A stretch of DNA of 64,000 bases from Actinophytocola sp963840275 (GCA_963840275.1 CAWIYK010000005.1:1116001-1180000), one strand, 5' to 3'; counted from the stretch's first letter, positions 8,241 to 16,756 are shown. Numbers and translations: made by a program. Notes: generated by a model from the letters alone, not told the origin.

Positions 8241-9487
8241 CCGCGCACGCACCCGGGTTCCCCGAGGACGAGGTTCGCGCGCGGGCCAGGAACGGCACGA
8301 GCGAGGTGTTCCCGCCCGCCGAGAGCTACGGCCGGGAGATGTTCGGCGCCGAGACCCTGGTCGACGACCTCGACCAGGCCCGGCTGGTGCCGCCGGTGTT
8401 CATGCCGGAGCGGCTCGGCAAGCTCATCGACCTCGGCCGCGAACCCACCCATGACGACGTCGACCTGTCCACCGTGGTCGGTGGCTTCTCCTCGCCGCTG
8501 CCGCTGTTCCTGTCCGCGTTCGGGTCGACCAGGCTCGGCAGCGCCGAGCTCGGCATCGCCGCCAGCACACAGGCGGGCCGGCTAGGCATCCCGATGGTGA
8601 TCGGCGAGAACGTGGTGCCGGTGCACGGGTACCGGTCGGCCGGCTCGCCGGTGCTGAACCGGATCGACGCCTACCTGTCCACAGTGGACGAGACGAGTGG
8701 TGGTGTCGTGGTGCAGCAGAGCACCGAGGACGCCGACTCCGAGGTGTGGAACCTCGTCTACACCTCCCCGTCGAGCGCGCCGCTGCTCGCGTCGGGCCGG
8801 CTGGCGTTCGAGCTGAAGATCGGGCAGGGCGCCAAACCCGGGCTGGGCGGCATGACCGTGCTCGGCCGGGAGTCGGCCGGCGGACTCGGCGGCCAGTTCG
8901 GGCTGCACGACGTGTTCGGGGACGACAGCGTGCTGCGTTGTGCCACCCCCGGCACGTACACCGAGGAGATCGTGCGCCAGCAGGTCCGCTTCATGCGCAA
9001 CAACTTCCCGCGCGCCAAGGTGTGGGTGAAGCTGCACCCCGGTCGCGACGTGGCGCAGGCCGCCACGACCGCCTGGGCCGCGGGTGCCGATGCGGTGACC
9101 GTCGACGGCGCCGAGGGTGGCACCGGCTGGGCGCCGCGCGCGCTGCTGCGCCACGTCGGCCTGCCGCTGGCCGAGTGCCTGCGCCGCATCGGCCCGCCCG
9201 CGGGTTGCCTGCTCGTCACCGGCCGGATGTGGGAGGGCAGCCGGGTCGTGCGCGGCCTCGCGCTCGGCGCGACCGCGGCCGGGTTGGGGCGCGCGGCACT
9301 GCTGGCGGTCAGCGAGGACGCCGAGTCCGGGCTGGTGCGGCTGGCGGAGAGCCTCGCGCTGGAGACCCGGCTGCTGATCAGCGCGCTGGGCAAGTACCGG
9401 CCGGCGGCGCTGTGCGCCGACGACCTGTGGTGGCCGCACGCGCCGGTCGGGCGCCCGGTGCCCGACCGCGTCGACGGCCTGGTGTGA
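8237..9487 (+). CDS. FMN-dependent glutamate synthase (GltB FMN domain) family protein
   Basis: A 416-residue protein matching only the FMN/synthase domain of glutamate synthase. LKIGQGAKPGLGG and VDGAEGGTGWAP are the family hallmarks of the FMN and 2-oxoglutarate site. There is no N-terminal glutaminase domain and no clear [3Fe-4S] cysteine cluster. In GOGAT this domain reduces 2-iminoglutarate to glutamate. Here it is coupled by ATGA to the AsnRS-like ligase, so a role in amino-group or glutamate supply for the amino-acid sub-pathway, or a novel flavin reaction on an amino acid, is inferred. The AsnRS-like gene also has a strong start, so the two should be made in fixed ratio. Confidence 0.85.
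   Translation: MTAHAPGFPEDEVRARARNGTSEVFPPAESYGREMFGAETLVDDLDQARLVPPVFMPERLGKLIDLGREPTHDDVDLSTVVGGFSSPLPLFLSAFGSTRLGSAELGIAASTQAGRLGIPMVIGENVVPVHGYRSAGSPVLNRIDAYLSTVDETSGGVVVQQSTEDADSEVWNLVYTSPSSAPLLASGRLAFELKIGQGAKPGLGGMTVLGRESAGGLGGQFGLHDVFGDDSVLRCATPGTYTEEIVRQQVRFMRNNFPRAKVWVKLHPGRDVAQAATTAWAAGADAVTVDGAEGGTGWAPRALLRHVGLPLAECLRRIGPPAGCLLVTGRMWEGSRVVRGLALGATAAGLGRAALLAVSEDAESGLVRLAESLALETRLLISALGKYRPAALCADDLWWPHAPVGRPVPDRVDGLV
8677..8689. repeat. Iterated palindrome, perfect copy (GTCCACAGTGGAC)
   Basis: One of the perfect copies of a 13-bp palindrome that recurs through the window, here inside the glutamate-synthase-like gene in Ser-Thr-Val-Asp phase. Confidence 0.6.
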
Positions 9488-9515
9488 CCCGTTTCCCGCT
9501 GAAGGGAGCACGACC

Positions 9516-9872
9516 ATGTGGCACCGCGTCGGCGTCGGTGTGCTGGACCGTTCGGTGCCGGCACTGGCGTTGTTCGTCCCGTCCGCGCAGCCGACCGTGA
9601 CGGTCTCCCCGCAGGGGCACGGCGAACACGCCGCGAGGGTGGCGGACTGGGCGTTGCGGGTGCTCGGCGGCGGCGCCACCGGCGGGCACCTGGTCCTCAT
9701 CTCCGAACCGTCGGCCGCGACGTGGGCGGAGTGCCTGGTCATCGTGATGGCGGTGGACGACGCGGCCGCCGGGGGACACCGCCCCGACCACGCGCTCGGC
9801 TCGGGCCTGCTCGACCGCGTGCTGCACGACCCGCACCAGGTGGCGGGGCTGGCCGCCGCCGCTCGCTTGTAG
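9516..9872 (+). CDS. Hypothetical protein, 118 residues
   Basis: Small acidic protein of no family I recognise. It has a plausible RBS (AAGGGAGCA) before ATG 9516, strong G/C third-position bias, and lies 28 bp after the glutamate-synthase-like gene, so it is probably real and in the same operon. The N-terminal segment alternates hydrophobic and polar residues (VGVGVLDRSVPALALFV) and the middle HLVLISEPSAATWAECLVIVMAV suggests an alpha/beta fold. Its TAG stop uses the first bases of the MITE-like element that follows (TA target plus first G), so the C-terminus may have been shortened by that insertion. Confidence 0.6.
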   Translation: MWHRVGVGVLDRSVPALALFVPSAQPTVTVSPQGHGEHAARVADWALRVLGGGATGGHLVLISEPSAATWAECLVIVMAVDDAAAGGHRPDHALGSGLLDRVLHDPHQVAGLAAAARL

Positions 9873-10017
9873 TGCCCTGCGCCAGAAATCAGGCACGGTC
9901 TCGCCGGCCTGGCTCCCGCCGGCGGCGCTGCCGGGTCGCCCGGGGACGCCCCCGGCGCCTTGCCGGCGAATACCTGGATCCACCGACACACGCACCGCAT
10001 TTCCGGCGCAGGGGCAC
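9872..10017. mobile_element. Candidate 146-bp MITE with TA flanks
   Basis: Terminal inverted repeats GTGCCCTGCGCCAGAAAT (9872-9889) and, on the other strand, GTGCCCCTGCGCCGGAAAT (complement of 9999-10017) differ by one base and one gap. Both ends are bordered by TA (9870-9871 and 10018-10019), the target duplication of IS630/Tc1-mariner elements. The interior has no gene. It fills the 161-bp gap between the 118-residue gene and the MFS gene. A very long stem acting as terminator is the alternative. Confidence 0.55.
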
Positions 10018-10033
10018 TAAGGCCTCCACAGAG

Positions 10034-11308
10034 ATGGGACACACCATGGCTTCCCCAGAAACGACCCAACGATCTCCCCGGGCCGCGCTCGCCGCGCTCG
10101 TCGCGGGGCAGAGCGTGTCGCTCGTCGGTGACAGCGCGCTCGTCATCGCGGTCGGCTGGACCGCGGTCCGGCTCGGCGGCGCGGGGATGGTCACCGCACT
10201 GCTGTTGTGCGTCAGCATCCCCAAGGTCGTGACGCTGATCTTCGGCGGCGCGGTCGCCGACCTGTTCGGTCCCAGGTTCATGCTGATGCGGACGACCTCG
10301 GCACGGGTGGTGCTGCTGGCGGGCGGCGCGGTCGCCGTGCACATGGCCGAGTCGGCCGTCACCATCCTCGTCATCGCGGCCGTCGAGAGCGCGCTGCTCG
10401 GTCTCGGCAGCCCGTCGTTCGGGTCGATCCTGCCGAGGGTGATCCCGGAGTCGCACCTGATCCGGGCGAACTCCCTCTACGCCATGGTCACCCGGCTGGC
10501 GCCGGTCGCGGGCGCGCCGATCGGCGCGGTACTGATCGCGACCGGCGAGCTGTGGGTCACGATGGCCGTGGTCGCGATGACCTGTTCGGTGTCGCTGATG
10601 TGTCTGTTCTACGTCACGAGGGGCATGGTCCGGCCGCCGCGCGCCGACGGCCGGGTGAGCCTGCTGCGTCGCTCCGCGGACGGCTGGCACCTGTTGCGCG
10701 ACAACGTGTCGCTGCGCTGCCTGTTCCTCAGCGCGTTCGTCATCGACTTCACGTTCGGCTGGCCGCTGTCGGCCGCGCTGCCGCTGCTGTCCGACGAGCG
10801 GGGGTGGGGGGTGCACGCGGTCGGCACGGTGATCGCGGCGTTCAGCGCGGGTGCGCTCGTGACGACCGCGATCGGCTCGCTGGTCGCGCACCGCCTGCCG
10901 CTCGGTTTTCGGTTCGGTGCCACGGCATGCGTGATCGCCGCGGGTCTGCTGACGATGGCGCTGATGCCGACGATGATGTCGATGGCCGCGGTCGCCGCGG
11001 TGGTGGGCATGGCGTCCGGCCTCAACGGCCCGTCGATCGTGACGCTCTACCAGGCACTGGTGCCGAAGGACCGGATGGGCGCCGCGATGGCGACCCTCGC
11101 GCTGGCGGGCATCGGCACGGCCCCGTTCTCGATGGCGGCCTTCGGCGGCGTCGCGATGCTGATCGGCGTCCAGGCAACCTGGGTGTTGTGCGGTGTCCTC
11201 GCGATGGCGGGCCCGGTGATGGCGGCGAGGGTGCTCCGCAACGCGACTCGCGCCGCGACGGCCGAACCCGTACCGCCGGCCCCGGCCGCGACACTGAGCC
11301 GCCGCTGA
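10034..11308 (+). CDS. MFS transporter
   Basis: About 420 residues with roughly 12 hydrophobic segments in two halves; the loop VADLFGPRFMLMRTTSARV after helix 2 fits the MFS helix 2-3 signature position, and IPESHLIRANSLYAMVTRLAPVAGAPIGAVL is typical of drug/peptide exporters of the MFS 3 type. Likely exports the peptide product. Two starts are possible: ATG 10034 and ATG 10046; AGATGGGA lies 7-8 bases before the second, which may be the true start. A hairpin terminator follows at 11336. Confidence 0.9.
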   Translation: MGHTMASPETTQRSPRAALAALVAGQSVSLVGDSALVIAVGWTAVRLGGAGMVTALLLCVSIPKVVTLIFGGAVADLFGPRFMLMRTTSARVVLLAGGAVAVHMAESAVTILVIAAVESALLGLGSPSFGSILPRVIPESHLIRANSLYAMVTRLAPVAGAPIGAVLIATGELWVTMAVVAMTCSVSLMCLFYVTRGMVRPPRADGRVSLLRRSADGWHLLRDNVSLRCLFLSAFVIDFTFGWPLSAALPLLSDERGWGVHAVGTVIAAFSAGALVTTAIGSLVAHRLPLGFRFGATACVIAAGLLTMALMPTMMSMAAVAAVVGMASGLNGPSIVTLYQALVPKDRMGAAMATLALAGIGTAPFSMAAFGGVAMLIGVQATWVLCGVLAMAGPVMAARVLRNATRAATAEPVPPAPAATLSRR

Positions 11309-11335
11309 ACCCCGGCGCACCGCCGTCGTCACCAC

Positions 11336-11364
11336 GCGGGTGCGCCGCGGGCCGGCGCACCCGC
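11336..11364 (+). terminator. Hairpin terminator after the MFS gene
   Basis: Perfect 11-bp stem: GCGGGTGCGCC (11336-11346), 7-nt loop, GGCGCACCCGC (11354-11364). It lies 28 bp after the MFS stop and before the protease promoter region (11365-11490), so it probably ends the transcript that began at glutamate mutase. Confidence 0.7.
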
Positions 11365-11495
11365 CGCGGCGCGCCGGATCGGTGCGATCCAGACCGAACT
11401 CGGAGTTGATCCGCTCGGCTCGTCGACGTGGTCGCGGAAACCCGCCGGGGCGCAGTCGTCTGGCGTAGGCTCACACCTTTCCTTTGGAGGACCCC

Positions 11496-12293
11496 ATGTC
11501 CCGACCGCGCCGAGTCGCCGCGGTACTGGTGGGTGTCATGCTCGCCGTGCTCACCGCCGCGGCCCCCGCACAGGCCATCCACCGCGGCCACGACGCCGAC
11601 ATCGAGGACTACGCGTTCATGGTGTCGCTGCGGTTGGCGAACACCCCGGACAGCCCGCGGTGCGGGGGAACCCTGATCGAGGCGGACATCGTGCTGACCG
11701 CGGCGCACTGTGTCGGCGGCGTGCCGCAGGGCGGGATCGTGGCGGTGGTCGGTGCCGACATCCCCGCGTGGCCGTCCGCGCCCAAGGTCGGCACGTTGGG
11801 CCACCGCATCCCGGAGACGTTCGACCTGTCGGTCGACAACCGCGACGACATCGCGGTGCTTCGGTTGGCCGTCCCGCAAACCACCCCCACCGTCGCGCCG
11901 GCGGATCGCGAGCCGCGCGTGCGTGCGCACGTGGTGACGGCGGGCTGGGGCTGCACGAACGCGCCGCCGGTCTGCGAGGTGCGGCCGACGTCGCTGCAGG
12001 CGAGCACGCAGGAGGTCCTGCCCGACTCGGCCTGCGGCCCGGACGTCTTCTGGACCGTGCCGACCTACCACGACCCGACGACGATCTGCACCAGAGGCGT
12101 GCGGCACCGCTCCACCATCAACCGAGGCGACTCCGGCGGCCCGCTGCTGGTCCGCGACGGCTGCGACGTCCGCCAGGTCGGGGTGACGTCCCTCGGCTCG
12201 GACAGCACGGTCAAGCTGTACGCGGGCTTCACCTCGATCCCGGTGGAACAGGCCTGGCTCACCGAAGCGATCGAGTCGCTCCGAACCAGCTGA
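11496..12293 (+). CDS. Secreted trypsin-like serine protease (S1)
   Basis: 265 residues. Signal peptide: RPRR then a hydrophobic stretch and AAAPAQA cleavage region near residue 27-28. Catalytic triad in order: His in TAAHC, Asp in DDIAVLRL, Ser in RGDSGGPLL, so the S1A fold appears intact and active. The mature N-terminus starts close to IHRGHDADIEDYAF, so there is little or no classical propeptide. Start ATG 11496 has RBS TTGGAGGA. It has its own upstream region after a terminator and is convergent with the carbamoyltransferase gene, so it may be unrelated to the peptide pathway. Confidence 0.93.
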   Translation: MSRPRRVAAVLVGVMLAVLTAAAPAQAIHRGHDADIEDYAFMVSLRLANTPDSPRCGGTLIEADIVLTAAHCVGGVPQGGIVAVVGADIPAWPSAPKVGTLGHRIPETFDLSVDNRDDIAVLRLAVPQTTPTVAPADREPRVRAHVVTAGWGCTNAPPVCEVRPTSLQASTQEVLPDSACGPDVFWTVPTYHDPTTICTRGVRHRSTINRGDSGGPLLVRDGCDVRQVGVTSLGSDSTVKLYAGFTSIPVEQAWLTEAIESLRTS

Positions 12294-12302
12294 GTCCGTC
12301 GG

Positions 12303-13931
12303 TCACGAGTCGAAGGTGAGCAGTTCGTCGTTGAGGACAAGGAAGTCGAGTCCCTGGCGGCGGGCGCAGGCGAGCGCGTCGTCGGCGGTCTCCACCAGTG
12401 GCTCGCCGGGACCGTTGAACGACGTGTTCAGCAGGGCCGGCGGGTGGTCGCCGTCGGCGAGGCGGGTGAGCAGGGCGTCCACGAAGGGCTCGGCGGCCCG
12501 GTCCAGGCGTTGCGGACGGGTGGTGCCGTCGGCGTGCACGACGGCCGGGATGGCGGCGCGGCCGGCCTCGGTCACCTGGGCCGCGCCGACCATGTAGCGC
12601 TCCAGGTCGCCGACCGGGCGCCACAGGTCGTTGTCCACATTGGACACCGGGCCGAAGGGGCGCCAGGACTCGCGTTCCTTGCGGGCGTTCACCCGGTCCC
12701 GCATGTCCTCCCGCTTCGGCGAGGCCAGGATCGAGCGGTGGCACAGCGCGCGCGGGCCGACCTCGCTGCGGCCGCGGCAGACCGCGCCGATCGACCCCGC
12801 GGCGATCAGCTCGGCCACCCGGTCGACGTCCAGCTCGGCGCGCCGCACGTGCTCCGGGACGACCGACAGCGTGCCCGGCTCGCCGCCGGTGTACGGCACG
12901 AACGGCTCGATCCCCCTCGGCGGCGCGACCGACCACGCCGCGCCCAGCGCGACGCCGGTGTCGTTCGGCACCGGCGGCACGTACACCGGGCCGGGCAGCC
13001 TGCCGTTCGCCGCGCAGTTGAGCGCCACACCGCCCGCCATGCACAGCGCGGGCAGACCGGTCAGCTCCCTGGCCTGCCCGGCCAGCCATCCCATGACCGT
13101 CTCGATGACAGACTGACTCGCCCACGCCAGCCGCACCGCCGCCGGGTCGCCCGCCAGCTCGGGGATCGGGGTCTCGGTGCGCGGCGCGCCCGCCCACCGG
13201 CCGAGCTCACCGCGCCACCCCGCGCGGATCTCGCCGTAGTCGAGCACCGGGTCGACGCCCAGCATCGAGTTCAGCCTGCCGTCGGCGATCCACAGCCAGG
13301 ACGGACCCGAGGGGTCGCCGCACCGGCCGTACGCCGCCAGCCCCATGGTCTTGCCCGCGTGCAGCACGGCGCTCATCCCGAGCCACTTCGTCGTCTCCTC
13401 GTACAGGTACCCGAGGCTGTAGACGCGCGGCCAGCTCACCAGACGCACCGGCTGCTGCCCCCGGCACGCCCGGAAGATCGAGATCGACTCGTCCTCGCCG
13501 TTGCCGTCGACGACCAGCACGGCCGCCTCCTGGTACGGGCTCGCGTAGAACGTCGACACGGCGTGCGCGCGGTGGTGGGAGACGAACTGCAGGTCGGGCA
13601 GCCGGGCCGCGCCGTGGTGGTTGTCCGCGTCGATCAGCCCGACGTCGACGAGGAACTCCCGCGCCGAGTCGAAGCCCCACGGGCGACCCGCGCGCGCGGC
13701 CATCCTCGGCTCGTCCCAGCCGACGACCACCACGTCCACGTCGGCCGCCGTGATGCCCGCCATGCGCAGGCACGCCTCGATCGAGCGCACCGGCTGCTGG
13801 GCCAGCCCGTGCCGCTTCCTGGTGAGCCGCTCCTCCTCGATGAACGCGAGTACCCGGCCGTCGCCGTCGACCAGGCAGGCGGCCGGGTCGTGCGAGGTGG
13901 CCGACCCTGCGTTCAGTCCCAACACATACAT
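12303..13931 (-). CDS. O-carbamoyltransferase (NodU/CmcH/TobZ family)
   Basis: 542 residues. N-terminal Kae1-like domain opens with LGLNAGSATSHDPAACLV and EEERLTRKRH; the metal site is SHHRAHAVSTFY (HxxxH). The C-terminal YrdC-like half has MAGGVALNCAANG and GRSEVGPRALCHRSILA, where the family-typical Gly before HRSIL is Cys. These enzymes carbamoylate a hydroxyl, usually on a sugar, using carbamoyl phosphate and ATP. Start ATG 13931 is supported by GGAGAG upstream; 13 bp separate it from the galactofuranosyltransferase upstream, so they form one operon and may act on the same glycan. Confidence 0.94.
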   Translation of the reverse strand: MYVLGLNAGSATSHDPAACLVDGDGRVLAFIEEERLTRKRHGLAQQPVRSIEACLRMAGITAADVDVVVVGWDEPRMAARAGRPWGFDSAREFLVDVGLIDADNHHGAARLPDLQFVSHHRAHAVSTFYASPYQEAAVLVVDGNGEDESISIFRACRGQQPVRLVSWPRVYSLGYLYEETTKWLGMSAVLHAGKTMGLAAYGRCGDPSGPSWLWIADGRLNSMLGVDPVLDYGEIRAGWRGELGRWAGAPRTETPIPELAGDPAAVRLAWASQSVIETVMGWLAGQARELTGLPALCMAGGVALNCAANGRLPGPVYVPPVPNDTGVALGAAWSVAPPRGIEPFVPYTGGEPGTLSVVPEHVRRAELDVDRVAELIAAGSIGAVCRGRSEVGPRALCHRSILASPKREDMRDRVNARKERESWRPFGPVSNVDNDLWRPVGDLERYMVGAAQVTEAGRAAIPAVVHADGTTRPQRLDRAAEPFVDALLTRLADGDHPPALLNTSFNGPGEPLVETADDALACARRQGLDFLVLNDELLTFDS

Positions 13932-13944
13932 GACATCTCTCCGC

Positions 13945-15828
13945 TCAGCGATCACCAGAGGTTTCGGTGGTGGCGAAGTACTCGCCCCACGCCCGTGCAC
14001 CGGACAGCTCGGCGTGTGCCCGCCGCCACGCACGGCGCGCCGCCGGGTAGCGCAGGGCGAGGCGCAGGTGGCCGCGCAGCACACCGGCGAGCAGGGTCCA
14101 GAAGGTCCGCCGGTGGCGCCTGCGGTACGCCACCCCGCGCCCGTCGGCGGTCACCACCGCCACCCCGTCGAGCCGGCCGAGCACCCACCACTTCGCGTGG
14201 CCGGCCGACACGCTGCCCTGTGGCGCGGTGCGGTCCGCGGGCCGGCGCGCGTTGTGCGCGAACGCGCCGACCAGGGCCCGGAACGACCGTGCCGGCCGGG
14301 CGCGGCCGAGGACGGGCCGCACGCCGGCGTCCTTCACCTCGGGCAGGTCGGTCGCCGACCGGGCGACGTGCGCGTCCGGGTACCCGGTGCGGGCCGACCG
14401 CACCCGCTCCCGCACGGTCGCCAGCCCGGGGAACAGCTCCGACGGCCCGGCCAGGAAGTCGTCGGCGGCGAGGTTGCGCACGGCCACCGTCGAGTACTCC
14501 AACGACAGCAGGTGGCGCACCGAGACCCGGAGGCTGTGGCGCAGCAACCCCACCGGCAGCCGGGCCGGCCCGAACAGCGCGGTGACGACCAACCGGTTGC
14601 GTTGGTGGAAGTAGGCCTGCCAGTCCACCGCGTGGTCCTTGTCCGACCACGGCTCGTGCCACACGGCGACCCCCGGGACGGTGACCGTCGGCACCCCGGC
14701 GCGCGCCGCCCGCAGGCAGTACTCCGCGTCGTCCCACTTGAGGAACAGCGGCAGCGGCAGGCCCACCTCCCTGGCGACCGACCTCGGGACGACACACGTC
14801 CACCAGCCGTTGTAGTCGACGTCGACCCGCCGGTGCAGCCACGGCGTCCCGCGCAGCGGCGCGGCGGCCAGGTCGTGGTCGTACTCCGTGCCGGGCGCCG
14901 CGACCCACACGAACCGGCCGCGGTCGATCACCTCGCCCATGGTGCGCAGGGTGGTTCTCGTGTGCAGGTCGAGCATCTGCGCGCCGACCAGCACCGGCTG
15001 GCGCGCGCAGGCGGCGAACACCAGCGACCGGCGCACCGACTCCGGCTCGACGAGCACGTCGTCGTCCATGAACACGATCTGTTCCGCGCTCGCGCGGAGC
15101 GCCTCGTGCACCACCCGCGCGAAACCGCCGCTCCCGCCCAGGTTCGGCTGCTCGACCACCCGCAGCCGCCCGCCCAGCGCCCGCCGCGCGGCCCCGAGGT
15201 CCGGGTGGCCGGCGACCCGGTCGGTGCCCTGGTCGACCACCACGACCCCGTCGAGCATCGTCAGCAGGTCGTCGTCGGTGGCCAGCTCCCGCAGCGCGGC
15301 GACGCAGTCGGCCGGCCGGTCGAACGTCGGCATGCCGACCGTCGCGGTGACCGGGCCGGTCACGTCGCCGTCCGCGTACCAGCCGCCGGCGTGGAGCACG
15401 GCCGCGTCGGGGCCCGGTGTCAGGAGATCGAACCAGTACCAGCCGCCGTCCTCGAACGGGTCGAGGTCCAGGGTGGTGCTGAGGACGGTCCGTCCGGGGC
15501 CGTCGGCCGCGAGGTCGCGGACGTGGACATGGGTGCCGTCCGCCTTGGACCGGTGGACCGCGACGCGGCACGGCCCGCCGACCACCAGTCGCAACCGCAC
15601 CCGGTCCACCGCCGTCCAGCGCCGCCAGTAGCTCGCCGGAAACGCGTTGAAATACGTCCCGAAAGACACTTCGGACAGTCCCGGGAGGTGCACAGTGGAC
15701 CGATCGGCGGTGTGCGCGGGGTGCGGATTTCGCGGGTGCTCCTCGAGATAAAGAGAACGGACGTTCCGGGGATCTCCCACACGGGGCATGATCACCTTGT
15801 GGAGCAGGGTTCCCGGAATTCCCGACAT
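13945..15828 (-). CDS. glfT2: GlfT2-type galactofuranosyltransferase (GT2)
   Basis: 627 residues, close to the 637 of mycobacterial GlfT2. The N-terminal beta-barrel region carries EVSFGTYFNAFPASYWRRWT, almost the mycobacterial sequence; the GT-A domain has the metal-binding FMDDDV and the acceptor-side LKWDDAEYCLRA and WHEPWSDKDHAVDWQAYFH. GlfT2 builds the galactan of arabinogalactan by alternating beta-1,5/1,6 Galf transfer. Here it is not next to glf/ubiA/aft genes but forms an operon with a carbamoyltransferase and diverges from a sugar-rich operon. It could be the housekeeping enzyme or a copy adapted to a secondary product. RBS GCTGAGG precedes ATG 15828. Confidence 0.9.
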   Translation of the reverse strand: MSGIPGTLLHKVIMPRVGDPRNVRSLYLEEHPRNPHPAHTADRSTVHLPGLSEVSFGTYFNAFPASYWRRWTAVDRVRLRLVVGGPCRVAVHRSKADGTHVHVRDLAADGPGRTVLSTTLDLDPFEDGGWYWFDLLTPGPDAAVLHAGGWYADGDVTGPVTATVGMPTFDRPADCVAALRELATDDDLLTMLDGVVVVDQGTDRVAGHPDLGAARRALGGRLRVVEQPNLGGSGGFARVVHEALRASAEQIVFMDDDVLVEPESVRRSLVFAACARQPVLVGAQMLDLHTRTTLRTMGEVIDRGRFVWVAAPGTEYDHDLAAAPLRGTPWLHRRVDVDYNGWWTCVVPRSVAREVGLPLPLFLKWDDAEYCLRAARAGVPTVTVPGVAVWHEPWSDKDHAVDWQAYFHQRNRLVVTALFGPARLPVGLLRHSLRVSVRHLLSLEYSTVAVRNLAADDFLAGPSELFPGLATVRERVRSARTGYPDAHVARSATDLPEVKDAGVRPVLGRARPARSFRALVGAFAHNARRPADRTAPQGSVSAGHAKWWVLGRLDGVAVVTADGRGVAYRRRHRRTFWTLLAGVLRGHLRLALRYPAARRAWRRAHAELSGARAWGEYFATTETSGDR

Positions 15829-15967
15829 GGTGCCTCAGCTCGATCGACATCGTCCGAACGCCTGGGGCGAACGTAACAGCGGGGGATAGGTGGGGCCATG
15901 TAATTCGAGTCGACTTCGAGTCCGTCGCGACCCCCCTGACGTAGCGTCGTTTTTCGGAGCTTAAAGG

Positions 15968-15984
15968 TCCCAAATGATTTGGGA
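15968..15984. promoter_or_regulatory. Palindrome in the divergent promoter region
   Basis: TCCCAAA (15968-15974), 3-nt spacer, TTTGGGA (15978-15984): perfect 7-bp arms in the 192-bp gap between the leftward glfT2-like gene and the rightward HAD gene. Size and position fit an operator controlling both directions; an mRNA hairpin in the HAD leader is the alternative. Confidence 0.4.
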
Positions 15985-16020
15985 ATGACGGCGATTTCGA
16001 TGACGAAGGGGATTATCGAA

Positions 16021-16749
16021 ATGGTTCGGGTCCGGTCGGCGGCACCGCAGCTCGTGGTCTGGGATGTCGACCGGACCCTGCTCGACGCCGGCCCGGCGAC
16101 GCACGACGCGTTCCAGGACGCGCTCCGGACGGTGACCGACATGGCGCTGCCGTCCGGACCGGGCTGGACCGGCCGCACCGACCCCGACGTGATCCGCGCG
16201 GTGCTGCGCGAGCGCTTCACCCACCCGGCCCGGCTGGACCGCATGGTGGCCGCCGTGCTGAGGGCGCTGCCGGTCCAGCTCGCCAGGCAGCGCGACCGGC
16301 TGTTGGCCGAGGGCAGGGCGCTGCCCGGGGTCCGCCGGGTGCTGGCCGCGCTCGCCTCGGCCGGGATCCGGCAGACCGTGCTCACCGGCAACGTCCGGGC
16401 GAACGCGCTGCTCAAGCTCCGCCTGTTCGGCCTGGTCGAGCACCTCGACCTCGACCTCGGCGCGTACGGCGACGACGCGGAGGCCCGCGTGGACCTGCTG
16501 CCGCTGGTGCTCGACCGGGTCCGGGCGGGCGGGCACGGCGAGGTCGACCCGGACCGGGTGTGGCTGATCGGCGACACCCCCGGCGACCTGGCCTGCGCCA
16601 GGGCCGGACGGGTCCGCTGCCTGCTCGTCGGCACCGGTCTCTACCCGGCAGAACAGCTCGCCCGGCTCGACCCCGACGGGGTGGCGGCCGACCTGACCGA
16701 CCTGAATGCCCTGTTCCACATCATCGGCGCGACGACCGCAGGCAGGTGA
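16021..16749 (+). CDS. HAD-superfamily phosphatase
   Basis: 242 residues. HAD motif I is WDVDRTLLDAG, motif II VLTGN, and motif IV IGDTPGDL; a helical cap lies between motifs I and II, so it is a subfamily I phosphatase resembling phosphoglycolate phosphatase. It probably removes phosphate from a sugar or small metabolite. I chose ATG 16021 because GAAGGGG lies 9 bases upstream; in-frame ATGs at 15985 and 16000 and a TTG at 15979 would add 7-14 residues without a good RBS. It is the first gene of a long rightward run. Confidence 0.88.
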   Translation: MVRVRSAAPQLVVWDVDRTLLDAGPATHDAFQDALRTVTDMALPSGPGWTGRTDPDVIRAVLRERFTHPARLDRMVAAVLRALPVQLARQRDRLLAEGRALPGVRRVLAALASAGIRQTVLTGNVRANALLKLRLFGLVEHLDLDLGAYGDDAEARVDLLPLVLDRVRAGGHGEVDPDRVWLIGDTPGDLACARAGRVRCLLVGTGLYPAEQLARLDPDGVAADLTDLNALFHIIGATTAGR

Positions 16750-16756
16750 ACCGAAC

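Noticed and set aside
8582..11335. Another 900-codon minus-strand open frame under the GOGAT-like and MFS genes
   Set aside because: Same kind of shadow: it spans two obvious plus-strand genes and an inverted-repeat element, and its sequence is low-complexity Arg/His.
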